From Glaciecola sp. XM2 (GTDB taxonomy: Bacteria > Pseudomonadota > Gammaproteobacteria > Enterobacterales > Alteromonadaceae): DNA of 64,000 bases. A program made the position numbers and the translations under genes. The stretch covers positions 62,001-126,000 of the forward strand of contig NZ_JAHEOJ010000020.1 in assembly GCF_018595715.1 (NCBI RefSeq), given 5' to 3'. Shown here one piece after another: positions 40,574 to 48,619 of the stretch. The number at the start of each line of letters is the position of its first letter. Position 1 is the first letter of the stretch. Below the pieces are notes generated by a model. It searched no databases. It was given only the letters and a program-made list of their open reading frames with translations, and had not been told where the DNA came from.

Positions 40574-41152
40574 ATGTCACCGACAGACTATGTGTCGCGT
40601 GGTCAAAAGCGCAATAAAAAAGCAGCGAAAAAACCACCTACACCCTGGCTTCGAATTGTGCTGGCCATCTGCGTAGTCAGTGCGTTTGTGTTTGGGCTGT
40701 ATCAACTGCAGAAGACTCCGTTGAATGTGGAAAGTGAACAGGCGGATGACGCATCACAGTTGTCTGAACTTAAGCCGCAATCGCCAACAACATCAGATGT
40801 TGCCCTAACCCCTGCGCCCCCAAATAGTGATCCCCTACCTACGCTTGGCGAAGAGCAGTGGGCATTTATTGACGCGCTGCCGGAATACTCCGTTGAAGTC
40901 GATATTCCTGAAGACGAGCAAAGTGATCGTCAATTCATTATGCAATGCGGCTCTTTTCGCACCACTGAGCGTGCCCAAGAGCTTCGTGCAAAACTCGCTC
41001 TGCAAGGTTTAGAAGCACAAATTCTGCAAAGTGAAGGAAGCACTGGTATTTGGTATCGAGTAGTGCTTGGACCTTATGAACGCAAACGCGAGGCTGAGAG
41101 GCATCGCCATCAGGTTAGGCGTGCTGGTATTAACGGGTGTAAAATCTGGTAA
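40574..41152 (+). CDS. SPOR-domain cell-division protein, FtsN-like
   Basis: 192 residues: basic cytoplasmic tail with PPTPWLRI, one transmembrane helix (about 33-50), a Pro/Ser/Thr-rich periplasmic linker and a C-terminal SPOR domain (about 113-192, RQFIMQCGSFRTTERAQELRA and WYRVVLGPYERKREAE). SPOR binds denuded glycan at the septum. The position between priA and hslV is where ftsN lies in many gammaproteobacteria. AGAGGGG precedes the start. Confidence 0.88.
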   Translation: MSPTDYVSRGQKRNKKAAKKPPTPWLRIVLAICVVSAFVFGLYQLQKTPLNVESEQADDASQLSELKPQSPTTSDVALTPAPPNSDPLPTLGEEQWAFIDALPEYSVEVDIPEDEQSDRQFIMQCGSFRTTERAQELRAKLALQGLEAQILQSEGSTGIWYRVVLGPYERKREAERHRHQVRRAGINGCKIW

Positions 41153-41283
41153 CAGGTCGGTCAGGCTTGCTTATGATCCTGAGCAAGCCATAAAGCACGT
41201 TTAATCACCCTTGAAATTTCTAAGTTGCTCCCCACTTTTAAGCAAAGAGCGCTATCTGCGCATGTCTATATTGGAGCAGTAAA

Positions 41284-41808
41284 ATGACCACTATCGTTTC
41301 CGTACGCCGCAACAATCAGGTTGTGGTAGCAGGTGATGGACAAGTCTCACAGGGCAACACCGTCATGAAAGGCAATGCACGCAAGGTGCGCCGCCTTTAT
41401 CACAATAAAGTACTAGCCGGTTTTGCGGGAAGTACCGCAGATGCTTTTGCTCTTTTTGAGCGTTTTGAAAGCAAACTTGAAATACACCAGGGACACTTAA
41501 CTAGAGCGGCGGTCGAGCTTGCCAAAGATTGGCGCACCGATCGTTCACTTAGAAGACTTGAAGCGGTGCTTGTGGTGGCAGATAAAGACGCGTCGTTGAT
41601 GATTATAGGGAATGGCGATGTCGTGCAGACAGATAATGACTTAATCACCACAGGCTCAGGCGGCTCTTTTGCAAACGCAGCGGCCACCGCACTTATTGAA
41701 AATACAGATTTAAGTGCCCAAGATATCGCTGAAAAAAGCCTTGCGATTGCTGGTGATATTTGTGTCTTTACCAACTCACACCAAACCGTAGAAACCCTTG
41801 AGTACTAA
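41284..41808 (+). CDS. hslV: ATP-dependent protease subunit HslV
   Basis: 174 residues starting [20 protein letters not shown]; removal of Met exposes the catalytic N-terminal Thr. [14 protein letters not shown] is also conserved. It forms the proteolytic double hexamer of the HslUV protease, a heat-shock system. Upstream of hslU with 63 bp between. Confidence 0.97.
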   Translation: MTTIVSVRRNNQVVVAGDGQVSQGNTVMKGNARKVRRLYHNKVLAGFAGSTADAFALFERFESKLEIHQGHLTRAAVELAKDWRTDRSLRRLEAVLVVADKDASLMIIGNGDVVQTDNDLITTGSGGSFANAAATALIENTDLSAQDIAEKSLAIAGDICVFTNSHQTVETLEY

Positions 41809-41871
41809 CCTTTTTTTACACTGCGCTGGGATACAAGTTGCGCGCGGTCAAAGTAATTACTAGGAATATTT

Positions 41872-43203
41872 ATGTCGGAAATGACACCCAGAGAAATTGT
41901 TCACGCGCTTGACAATCATATTGTTGGGCAGGCGGATGCGAAAAGAGCCGTATCGATTGCCCTTCGAAATCGTTGGCGCAGAATGCAGCTCCCCGCGGAG
42001 CTGAGACAAGAAGTTACCCCAAAAAACATTTTGATGATAGGGCCTACTGGCGTGGGCAAAACCGAAATTGCTCGACGTTTAGCAAAACTGGCTAACGCGC
42101 CTTTTATCAAGGTTGAAGCGACCAAGTTCACCGAAGTGGGCTATGTGGGCAAAGAAGTCGAAAGCATTATCAGGGACTTGGCGGATATTGCGGTTAAAAT
42201 GACCAAGGAGCAAGCGGCTAAGAGGGTGAGGTTCAGAGCAGAAGAAGCGGCCGAAGAGCGCATCTTAGACATTCTTTTGCCCCCTGCAGAAAATAGCTTT
42301 GGCGATAAGCAACCTACTGAAGATAAAGGTACCAGGCAGGTGTTTCGTAAAAAGCTACGGGAGGGTCAGCTCGACGATAAAGAAATAGAGTTGGATATCG
42401 CGCTACCGCAAGTCGGCGTTGAAATCATGGCACCTCCTGGCATGGAAGAGATGACCAATCAACTGCAAGGTATGTTTCAAAACCTTTCGGGCGAAAAGAA
42501 AAAGAAGAAGAAGCTCAAGATTAAGGAAGCTTTTAAGCTTTTGATTGAAGAAGAGTCTACCAAGTTAGTGAATCAAGAAGACTTGAAAGAGCAGGCAATC
42601 GAAGCGCTAGAGCAAAACGGTATCGTGTTTATCGATGAGATAGATAAAATTTGTAAGCGCGAGGGCGCCACCGGCGGTGGCGATGTCAGTCGTGAAGGTG
42701 TACAAAGAGACTTATTGCCACTGGTTGAAGGCTCAACGGTTTCTACTAAGCACGGCATGGTAAAAACAGACCATATATTGTTTATTGCCTCTGGTGCGTT
42801 TCAAATGTCAAAGCCCTCTGACTTAATTCCTGAGTTGCAAGGGCGTTTGCCTATTCGGGTTGAGCTTCAGGCGCTTAAAGTGGGTGATTTCGTGCGCATA
42901 CTAACGGAGCCTAGCGCATCGCTAACTGAGCAGTATAAAGCCTTACTAAAAACCGAAGGCGTGGATGTAGAGTTTACCGAATCGGGTATTCAACAAATTG
43001 CTGAAGCGGCCTGGCAGGTGAATGAAAAAACCGAAAATATAGGGGCCAGACGGCTACATACTGTGCTTGAGCGTTTGATGGAAGATATCTCTTTTGACGC
43101 TTCAGACAAAAGTGGTGAGTCTTTTACCATTGACGCAGAATATGTGAACTCGCATCTAGACGCGCTTATTGAGAATGAGGATTTGAGTCGTTTTATTCTG
43201 TAA
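41872..43203 (+). CDS. hslU: HslUV ATPase subunit HslU
   Basis: 443 residues: [20 protein letters not shown] start, Walker [10 protein letters not shown] (about 57-65), the I domain (about 110-240, lysine-rich [14 protein letters not shown]), Walker [11 protein letters not shown] and sensor 2 [16 protein letters not shown]. The C-terminus LSRFIL inserts into HslV. The ClpX-type AAA+ ATPase unfolds substrates. Its last 11 bp overlap the convergent gene. Confidence 0.97.
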   Translation: MSEMTPREIVHALDNHIVGQADAKRAVSIALRNRWRRMQLPAELRQEVTPKNILMIGPTGVGKTEIARRLAKLANAPFIKVEATKFTEVGYVGKEVESIIRDLADIAVKMTKEQAAKRVRFRAEEAAEERILDILLPPAENSFGDKQPTEDKGTRQVFRKKLREGQLDDKEIELDIALPQVGVEIMAPPGMEEMTNQLQGMFQNLSGEKKKKKKLKIKEAFKLLIEEESTKLVNQEDLKEQAIEALEQNGIVFIDEIDKICKREGATGGGDVSREGVQRDLLPLVEGSTVSTKHGMVKTDHILFIASGAFQMSKPSDLIPELQGRLPIRVELQALKVGDFVRILTEPSASLTEQYKALLKTEGVDVEFTESGIQQIAEAAWQVNEKTENIGARRLHTVLERLMEDISFDASDKSGESFTIDAEYVNSHLDALIENEDLSRFIL

Positions 43204-43537
43204 CGATGTGAGAAGACATATCTTCGTTTGCTAACTGAGCACCGTTGTTGCAACGATATTGGTGCTCATTAGTACGCTGCTGCTGACACTGTAAGGCAGC
43301 AGCGGTACCTGAAAAAGTAGACACTAAAAAAGGCACTACAAACGTTAGTAGCATATTCGCCCACGATATTTCAGCTATAGCAAATATTGCGTCTTGCTGA
43401 TTAATCATGTTAAGTATGCTACCCACAATCAGCAGCGTCAAAAGTGAGCGCATTACTAAGGCCCCTGAAAAAGCATGCTGATACCATCTAAGTCTTTGTG
43501 GTGGTGCGCACAATGCATACAGCCTCTCTAAATACAC
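43193..43537 (-). CDS. Small membrane protein resembling nitrate/nitrite transporter NrtS
   Basis: 114 residues (GTG 43537) or 86 residues (ATG 43453 behind AGGGG). There are two predicted helices: [20 protein letters not shown] and [21 protein letters not shown]. The [14 protein letters not shown]...[12 protein letters not shown] pattern matches my memory of the NrtS family of small nitrate/nitrite transporters. A Gln/Asn-rich hydrophilic tail with a Cys follows. The 3' end overlaps hslU by 11 bp. No nitrate-assimilation gene is nearby, so the function is inferred only from the pattern. Confidence 0.55.
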   Translation of the reverse strand: MYLERLYALCAPPQRLRWYQHAFSGALVMRSLLTLLIVGSILNMINQQDAIFAIAEISWANMLLTFVVPFLVSTFSGTAAALQCQQQRTNEHQYRCNNGAQLANEDMSSHIVTE

Positions 43538-43656
43538 CGTCTAATACCATCAAGACAGGGAAAGCGTCATAATTCTTTCGAAAACGCCTATACTGATGAA
43601 AGAAAAGCATCAAAAAGTAGCTCATATATGCACACGTTGCCCCTTAGGAGAAAGTC

Positions 43657-44169
43657 ATGCCCCGTACCAAAACTATCAAGAAGTTTATTGCTAAATGGGC
43701 AGTAGTATTCTTAGGAGTCTCATTAACCATTTCCTCGGCAGTTATTTCGAATTACTTTATTGCAAAAAACAACGAGCGCATAGGGGATTGGGAGCGAGAA
43801 GCAAATAATATTGCGCAGCAAATCGAGGAAATTTGGGAAAACAGTCGAGCATTGGAAAGACGCAAAGACACAGCGGTTATATTGCTGGTAACGGCGCCTG
43901 AACACCCTCATACCAATCAATTTATCTTAGAGACATTATCGATGTATGGTGCTGATCAACAGCCTAAGATTGACTTTGATGTGTTAGAAAGTAGTTTTGA
44001 TGATTATAGCGAGCTAGTCATTGAGCAAATCAATGAAAAATTTTTGGTAAAGCAACAGTTTTTAGATCAAGCACAGTCGACCCAAATGGATAATGACGTT
44101 CTGATAAACATTGCTCTATGCTTTCAAATACTAGGGCTTATTTTCGTATTATCTAAAGGGATTTTGTAA
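43657..44169 (+). CDS. Membrane protein of unknown function with two terminal helices
   Basis: 170 residues: basic N-terminus, a transmembrane helix (about 13-33), a mostly helical charged middle with coiled-coil character (WEREANNIAQQIEEIWENSRALERRK), and a hydrophobic C-terminal helix (about 150-168). I do not recognise the family. TTAGGAG precedes the ATG. It stands alone between convergent neighbours. Confidence 0.6.
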   Translation: MPRTKTIKKFIAKWAVVFLGVSLTISSAVISNYFIAKNNERIGDWEREANNIAQQIEEIWENSRALERRKDTAVILLVTAPEHPHTNQFILETLSMYGADQQPKIDFDVLESSFDDYSELVIEQINEKFLVKQQFLDQAQSTQMDNDVLINIALCFQILGLIFVLSKGIL

Positions 44170-44248
44170 ATAAGTGGGTTGAATGCATAGCATCCCGCGA
44201 TGGTGTTAGGTAGGCCTACGAACGTTGGCCTGCTCAATAAGCGGTGAA

Positions 44249-44815
44249 TTAAAATTTGTAAGCATAGGAGACATTTAGAAAGTCCAACCCAGGGTTTTTG
44301 CTGTTTAATCCGCCATTACTGTAATGCATATATCTGATGGCAACTGTTTGGCGCAAGCCTTGGCCAAAATCGGCGCTCAAACCTATTCTATCTTCAAACT
44401 GATAATGTGAGCCTATGTCTTTACCGGCAAACTGCGTGTCGTTGACCAATGATACGCCAATGCCAAACTCCCATTTTAAGGGATATTTGTTATCGATATG
44501 ATAAAAGGTCTTTTTGACCACCGGAGACAATGCCAAAGCAAAATTGGTATCTCGCTCATTTTGCTCACCGTATTCCCAAAGATTGATACTGGCTTCCCAG
44601 TAAACTTCTAAGCTATCGAAAAAGGGCACATCTTGTAATTCATATGTGTAAGGGCGGTACGCTAAGCGAACACCGGTAATGTCGTAGGTGCCAACCAGTA
44701 AGTCCACCGCGAAGGTGTTGCTATATGCTTGTTCAGCAGCTAGTCCAACATGGGGTAGGGTTAATAGTCCAGCAAGCATAATCGTGCTTAATAGGGGATA
44801 TTTAAAATGGCGCAT
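44249..44815 (-). CDS. PagL-type lipid A 3-O-deacylase
   Basis: 188 residues: signal peptide ending about GLAAE, then an eight-strand outer-membrane barrel ending SYAYKF. The PagL signature IRYMHYSNGGLNSKNPG near residues 160-175 holds the catalytic His-Ser pair (HYSN) and is followed by the NPGLDF segment. PagL removes the 3-position acyl chain from lipid A and lowers endotoxicity or adjusts the surface barrier. Monocistronic on the minus strand. Confidence 0.85.
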   Translation of the reverse strand: MRHFKYPLLSTIMLAGLLTLPHVGLAAEQAYSNTFAVDLLVGTYDITGVRLAYRPYTYELQDVPFFDSLEVYWEASINLWEYGEQNERDTNFALALSPVVKKTFYHIDNKYPLKWEFGIGVSLVNDTQFAGKDIGSHYQFEDRIGLSADFGQGLRQTVAIRYMHYSNGGLNSKNPGLDFLNVSYAYKF

Positions 44816-44933
44816 AGTTGGTTCTCATCAGCATTAGTTGCTGTATAAGAACGAGATGATTTGAGTTAAATTTCATCAATATAGATACAATCAGTCCAAT
44901 TAAGGCGGCTGTACGTCTACGTGATGTGTAAAA

Positions 44934-45815
44934 CTAGGTTTTGACGGCTCCTGTTGCAATTTTATTGGTCCATAGCGCGCCTACCATGGCAAGGATAAAC
45001 CCGGGGATGGCCACCGCACTTAGAGTTTCGCCTACTACAAGCCAGGCAATAACTGCGCCTACAGCGGGGACTAAAAACATGATAGACGCAACTTTTGCGA
45101 TTGACCCTTGGCGCACCATGCTAAACATCAATAAAATACCCACAATGGAGTTTCCAAATATCAAAAATGCGGTTGAGAGGTAAAATTCAGATGTGCCTTC
45201 AAAGACCAGTCCCTCAAAATAAAGCGCAACAGGAATAGAGATAGCAGACGCAAAGGCATATTGCACCCACGTTGCCATAATCGGATGCACGCCTAATTTA
45301 CGCTGTTTTTCAATAACTTGGCCAATAGAGAGGCCCACAACTGCGGTAAACCCTAATATTGCACCGAGCAAATACCCCTTATTACCCTGCATGTCTACGC
45401 CAATGATCAAGGCTGCGCCGATTAGACCAAGACTCAGACTTGCCCAAACATTCCACGCAGGTATTTTTCTTGCTAACAAAGCTGCAGAGATGATCACTAA
45501 AACCGGCTGGCTTGCCGCAAAAAGCGCCATAATGTTTGCGCTCGCCCCAAGTTTCATCCCCACGTAAAGGCTGCCAAAGTGACCAATATGCAAAAATACC
45601 CCAGTGGCCATGAGTGCGCCCGATTGCTTTAGATTAGGAAGTGGGAGTCGCCAAAGTAACACTATTGGAGATAAGGCGATGAATGCGCCGAAGAATCGAA
45701 ATGCGAGCAGGTTTAGCGGCTGCGTATAGACTAGCGCGAGCTTTGCCATCGCATAGCCTGCGCTCCAAACGAGCAAGAACAATACTGGGAAATAAGGGCG
45801 TAATACTGTAAGCAA
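44934..45815 (-). CDS. EamA/DMT-family transporter
   Basis: 293 residues with ten predicted helices in two EamA repeats (SAGYAMAKLALVYTQPLNLLAFRFFGA in the first, GNSIVGILLMFSMVRQGSIAKVASIMFLVPAVGAVIAW in the second). Members export metabolites or amino acids; substrate unknown. This is the last ordinary gene before the accessory region. Confidence 0.85.
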   Translation of the reverse strand: MLTVLRPYFPVLFLLVWSAGYAMAKLALVYTQPLNLLAFRFFGAFIALSPIVLLWRLPLPNLKQSGALMATGVFLHIGHFGSLYVGMKLGASANIMALFAASQPVLVIISAALLARKIPAWNVWASLSLGLIGAALIIGVDMQGNKGYLLGAILGFTAVVGLSIGQVIEKQRKLGVHPIMATWVQYAFASAISIPVALYFEGLVFEGTSEFYLSTAFLIFGNSIVGILLMFSMVRQGSIAKVASIMFLVPAVGAVIAWLVVGETLSAVAIPGFILAMVGALWTNKIATGAVKT

Positions 45816-45987
45816 AATGGCTGGCGCGTCGATACAAAGAACTAAAGATTAACATGAAGACTTTTTCAAACCTATGGATTTGTAGCAGTGAAGTTATCAA
45901 GGGCAAGTTAAACTGTCCTGTTGTTGCGGTGACAGCAATAATTATTCTGGTATTCTCGTTATTGAGAGTTGTTGCAAGAGTTACTAA

Positions 45988-46015
45988 TTGACAAAAGCCA
46001 ATATCCAATTATAGA
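45988..46015 (+). promoter_or_regulatory. Probable promoter of the microcin-like gene
   Basis: A consensus -35 TTGACA (45988-45993), 16-bp spacer and -10-like TATAGA (46010-46015). It predicts a start near 46022 and a leader of about 70 nt before the ATG at 46094. No regulator site was seen. Confidence 0.55.
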
Positions 46016-46093
46016 TAAGCTGGTCGATCAGAAGCTTGCACAAACTAACTCTCCAACTAACTATTAATTATTACTTAAATAAAGGATTATTTG

Positions 46094-46354
46094 ATGACTG
46101 AATTAAGTCTTGAAGAGCAAATACAAGTGAGTGGTGGTACGATTTCAATGGGTGAAGCAGGCGCTTGGGGTGCTTTCGCTGGCGGCCTTGGTGCTGCTGC
46201 GTCTGGCGCATCTATAGGCGTTGTGGCGGGTGCTGCAGTTGCAGGCAGCCTGATTTCGGGTGCAGGAGTTGCTGGGTATTTGGCTGCAACATCTGTCGGC
46301 GCTGATGAGTTTGGTGCGTGGCTTGGTTCTGAGCTGTACGATCTTATCAACTGA
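46094..46354 (+). CDS. Candidate class II (colicin V-like) microcin precursor
   Basis: 86 residues. The first 15, MTELSLEEQIQVSGG, match the double-glycine leader of class II bacteriocins and microcins (compare the colicin V leader MRTLTLNELDSVSGG). Cleavage after GG would give a 71-residue peptide, Gly/Ala/Ser-rich with many GxxxG-like spacings, no Cys, and an acidic amphipathic end (GADEFGAWLGSELYDLIN). Such peptides are exported by peptidase-containing ABC transporters and insert into the inner membrane of target cells. ATG 46094 follows AAAGGA with 7-bp spacing. No exporter is in the window. A hydrophobic phasin-like or structural peptide is the alternative, but the leader argues against it. 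Confidence 0.7.
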   Translation: MTELSLEEQIQVSGGTISMGEAGAWGAFAGGLGAAASGASIGVVAGAAVAGSLISGAGVAGYLAATSVGADEFGAWLGSELYDLIN

Positions 46355-46363
46355 TAGACTGCG

Positions 46364-46400
46364 AGCTGGGTCGGTTTGGCTTTTCTAAGCCGTCCCAGCT
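46364..46400 (+). terminator. Hairpin between microcin-like gene and small membrane gene
   Basis: AGCTGGG (46364-46370) pairs with CCCAGCT (46394-46400), with CGG/CCG and GGCTT/AAGCC pairs inside. It is followed by A-rich sequence, not T, so partial attenuation or mRNA stabilisation is more likely than full termination. Confidence 0.45.
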
Positions 46401-46429
46401 AAAAAAGAAGCTATAAAAAGGAGAATATA

Positions 46430-46630
46430 ATGTCGTTTAAACATCTAAAAATTGCAGTTACACCGTTGCGCTTAATTGCTCTAATAATCTTGTTGGCAAC
46501 AATCACCATTATACTGGCTTTTACGAGCCTAACATCTGAAACTGGACTAATATTGTATTTTTTAACTGTAGCTCTATGGTTTGGTTATTGCTATGGCAAA
46601 GGTGCATCATACGAAAAAGAAAACAAGTAA
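46430..46630 (+). CDS. 66-residue membrane protein, candidate immunity protein
   Basis: A small protein with two predicted helices (about residues 13-33 and 39-56) and basic ends (MSFKHLKIAVTPLR, YEKENK). It starts behind AAGGAGAATATA, a strong ribosome-binding site, 75 bp after the microcin-like gene on the same strand. Microcin immunity proteins are often tiny membrane proteins encoded right after the toxin, so immunity is a reasonable inference. No family is recognised. Confidence 0.55.
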   Translation: MSFKHLKIAVTPLRLIALIILLATITIILAFTSLTSETGLILYFLTVALWFGYCYGKGASYEKENK

Positions 46631-47105
46631 TTAATTGGGCTGCACCGGTGCTACTGGTGATCATTTAGATGCCCAGAGTGCCTAAGCGTGGGTATTTAAA
46701 TTATGTGGGCGATTGGAAGATTGATGTTCAAAGAGATGCTTAGCTAGTTATATATTTTTTCGGCAAATTAGAGGACAGCGGCACCATAAAACGAAAATGT
46801 AAATAGCATCGCTGTTTTGAAAATAAGTCGCTCTTCAGCAAGAGCGAGTTTAGGTCTTGGAAACTAAACTAATTTATCTGGTTTTTACAATAGCGGATTA
46901 GTTAGCGGGCTTAACGAATTTAGGTGTCATGCGATCTGACTCACCGATTTCGCGTAACTACTCGTCTTTTTTAGCAAGCGCTCTACCTGCTTGAAGAGCC
47001 GATACGCCTCTTTCCCCTATCAGCGGCATCTTTGGCGTTGGCGTTGATTTCGCTAGCTGCTTCGGTATATTGGCTATGGCGTTGGCGCTTTTTAGGAGTT
47101 TTACA
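46631..47105. other. Non-coding or decayed stretch
   Basis: 475 bp without a supported gene. It holds a small perfect hairpin (TCGCTCTT/AAGAGCGA, 46828-46847) and a 24-codon open stretch at 46669-46743 that looks like a protein tail. The minus strand is open at 46958-47155 but without a good start signal or known motif. Confidence 0.4.
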
Positions 47106-47315
47106 ATGAATTCAAACCAAAAACGGTTCTTATATGCTGCGTGGATAGCGCTCACAATATCTATTTCACTATTTTTTATTCAGTTTGGGCTGCTCGAAAC
47201 TGCAAACACCGGTGGCGTTTTCATTTTAGTATTGGCCTTGTGTGGATGTGCATTTGCCATTTATCTTTGGGTGCATAAGAATCAAAAAACTATCGATAAA
47301 TGGTTGGACAAATAA
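47106..47315 (+). CDS. 69-residue membrane protein, second candidate immunity protein
   Basis: Two predicted helices (about residues 8-28 and 35-55), then a basic tail HKNQKTIDKWLDK. TAGGAGT lies 7 bp before ATG 47106. The protein shares size and layout with the 66-residue protein 475 bp upstream but not obvious sequence. The family is not recognised; a role in self-protection or in the membrane is inference from context. Confidence 0.45.
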   Translation: MNSNQKRFLYAAWIALTISISLFFIQFGLLETANTGGVFILVLALCGCAFAIYLWVHKNQKTIDKWLDK

Positions 47316-47411
47316 CGCTACGTTTGTCGTAGTACTGGAGTTAATACTCAATAGTATTGGATCTTAATTTGTATTTCACCGTTCACTTCAATCGAAAACT
47401 ATCAGAGAAGT

Positions 47412-47428
47412 CAGGAGGGTTTGCCTCC
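47412..47428 (+). promoter_or_regulatory. Hairpin covering a Shine-Dalgarno sequence
   Basis: AGGAGG (47412-47417) is complementary to CCTCCT (47423-47428) across GTTTG, so the ribosome-binding site of the following small reading frame would be sequestered in its mRNA. A chance inverted repeat cannot be excluded. Confidence 0.35.
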
Positions 47429-47609
47429 TATTACACGAGATAAAAAAATTGCTGAATACCAGCTAAAACAGGATTTGTGGATGATTTTTGGTAAATCATC
47501 AGCGATTAAGCAAAAAATAGAAGCTAATTTTAGCGATTTGCTTGAGGTTTTCGTTAGCGACTCGTGTGAAGAGCAACATCCTAAAGCCTTTGCAAAACTC
47601 ACCAACTAG
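47421..47609 (+). CDS. Doubtful 62-residue open reading frame (TTG start)
   Basis: A soluble-looking peptide (ITRDKKIAEYQLKQDLWMIFGKSSAIKQ region, then acidic DLLEVFVSDSCEEQHPKAF). Its TTG start overlaps the right arm of an SD hairpin, and the spacing to AGGAGG is very short. An internal ATG at 47480 lacks a clear site. It could be a relic of a larger gene broken when transposons entered the region. Confidence 0.25.
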   Translation: MPPITRDKKIAEYQLKQDLWMIFGKSSAIKQKIEANFSDLLEVFVSDSCEEQHPKAFAKLTN

Positions 47610-47705
47610 AAAGATACCGTGTTTCGAGCAGTCAATTTAGATCTGGTTTGGCTGTTTGAATAACGGGTAAGTGTCAGATCAAGTCTGAGCTAGCACATAT
47701 AAAGC

Positions 47706-47790
47706 TGTTAACACCAAGCGACTTTGTCGTATATTAATTACCAAGCGATTCTGTCGTAATTGCTAATTACCAAGGGAAACTGTCGGTCAC
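47706..47790 (+). repeat. Three degenerate end-type repeats of a transposon relic
   Basis: CCAAGCGACTTTGTCGT (from 47714), CCAAGCGATTCTGTCGT (from 47741) and CCAAGGGAAACTGTCGG (from 47770) are spaced 27 and 29 bp apart, each preceded by A/T-rich sequence. They begin at TGTTAAC (47706) and lie just before a transposase start. Multiple transposase-binding repeats at an element end would explain them. Confidence 0.55.
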
Positions 47791-47851
47791 TTTTTTATAT
47801 GTCTGGTAATATTCTTTTTTGAATATTTGAAGTATGTTGAGGGTGATCGTG

Positions 47852-48010
47852 ATGGATTCTAAAGCTCAACTCACCGTTGATATTATTGCTATAGTGGTTG
47901 AAGGCAGGATAGCAATTGCCAACACTGCTAAGTAACTCAGTAAGTCTCATCGCTCCATTGAACGCTATGTAATACGATATCAGCAAGTCGGTATTCAACT
48001 TTTTTCATAG
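47852..48010 (+). pseudogene. Truncated ISNCY/IS1202-like transposase, interrupted by a stop
   Basis: In one frame the DNA reads MDSKAQLTVDIIAIVVEGRI...NTAK, stop (TAA 47933-47935), then LSKSHRSIERYVIRYQQVGIQLFS, stop. This matches the N-terminal helix-turn-helix of transposases of the ISNCY/IS1202 type, as I remember the family. Only about 52 codons remain and the catalytic part is missing, so the copy is dead. The end repeats just upstream belong with it. Confidence 0.6.
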
Positions 48011-48037
48011 ACCGATGGTTCATGCACTGCTAGCATA

Positions 48038-48166
48038 TCAAAAGCTAGAAGAATTCAAACGGAAACCTGTCCAGTAAAGGCTGTCGATTAGCTCATGCAG
48101 GTCTTCAAGGGATTTAATACCTTTTGCAGCTTCCATGGCAAAAGCCACTGGCTTTTTCTTATTCAT
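48038..48166 (-). pseudogene. N-terminal fragment of an IS256-type transposase
   Basis: On the minus strand 42 codons read MNKKKPVAFAMEAAKGIKSL followed by EDLHELIDSLYW, similar to the start of IS256-family transposases (AAKGI..EDL). After about 30 codons the similarity is lost and a stop follows. It faces the neighbouring ISNCY-like fragment; the two are nested or abutting relics. Confidence 0.5.
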
Positions 48167-48619
48167 TTGTCCTAGCGTGTATTCAATTCTCAATGGAGTA
48201 ATTTATGGTAGACAGTAGCACAAATTAAGTTACAGCCTCATTTAGAGTCCCGCGTTGACTCCATCTCAAACCGCTATCAGCTTAAAGTTCCTCAAACTCA
48301 AATACGACGAATTCTGTAAGATTGAGTTTTATTGACCAGAACACCCTCTCCGCAAAACGTGATGAAGCTGGGAACTCTTCTGTTAGTTACCAGCTTCATT
48401 ACTCGAAACTCTCCTCAATAGTTGGAGTTTACTTCCTTTTCCCGATACTAGGTCTGTATAAATAACCATTTCATCTATCTAAAGAATTAACAAACCTTGT
48501 ATTGCTTCTGCATCCCCGCCTGACGGACTCGAGCTACCTGCACTGGTAAAGCTGTCATATGAAATCTGGACGATTCATTTTGATACACTTAGTCCAACAA
48601 AAAGCAAACCATCACCCTG
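48167..48619. other. Gene-free stretch after transposon relics
   Basis: About 450 bp with frequent stops in all frames. A short stretch at 48216-48320 reads like degraded protein (QIKLQPHLESRVDSISNRYQ) but cannot be assigned. No terminator for the serine-hydrolase gene is clear. Confidence 0.4.

Noticed and set aside
46669-46743. 24-codon frame MPRVPKRGYLNYVGDWK...
   Set aside because: Reads like a protein tail but has a stop codon directly upstream and no ribosome-binding site. Too short to call.
46958-47155. Open frame on the minus strand inside the gap before the 69-residue gene
   Set aside because: It overlaps the start of the better-supported plus-strand gene, has no good ribosome-binding site and no recognisable motif. 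It could be a gene remnant but cannot be supported.
47700-47800. The three 27-29 bp spaced repeats as a CRISPR array
   Set aside because: Only three degenerate copies, very short A/T-rich spacers and no cas genes; they fit transposon end repeats better.
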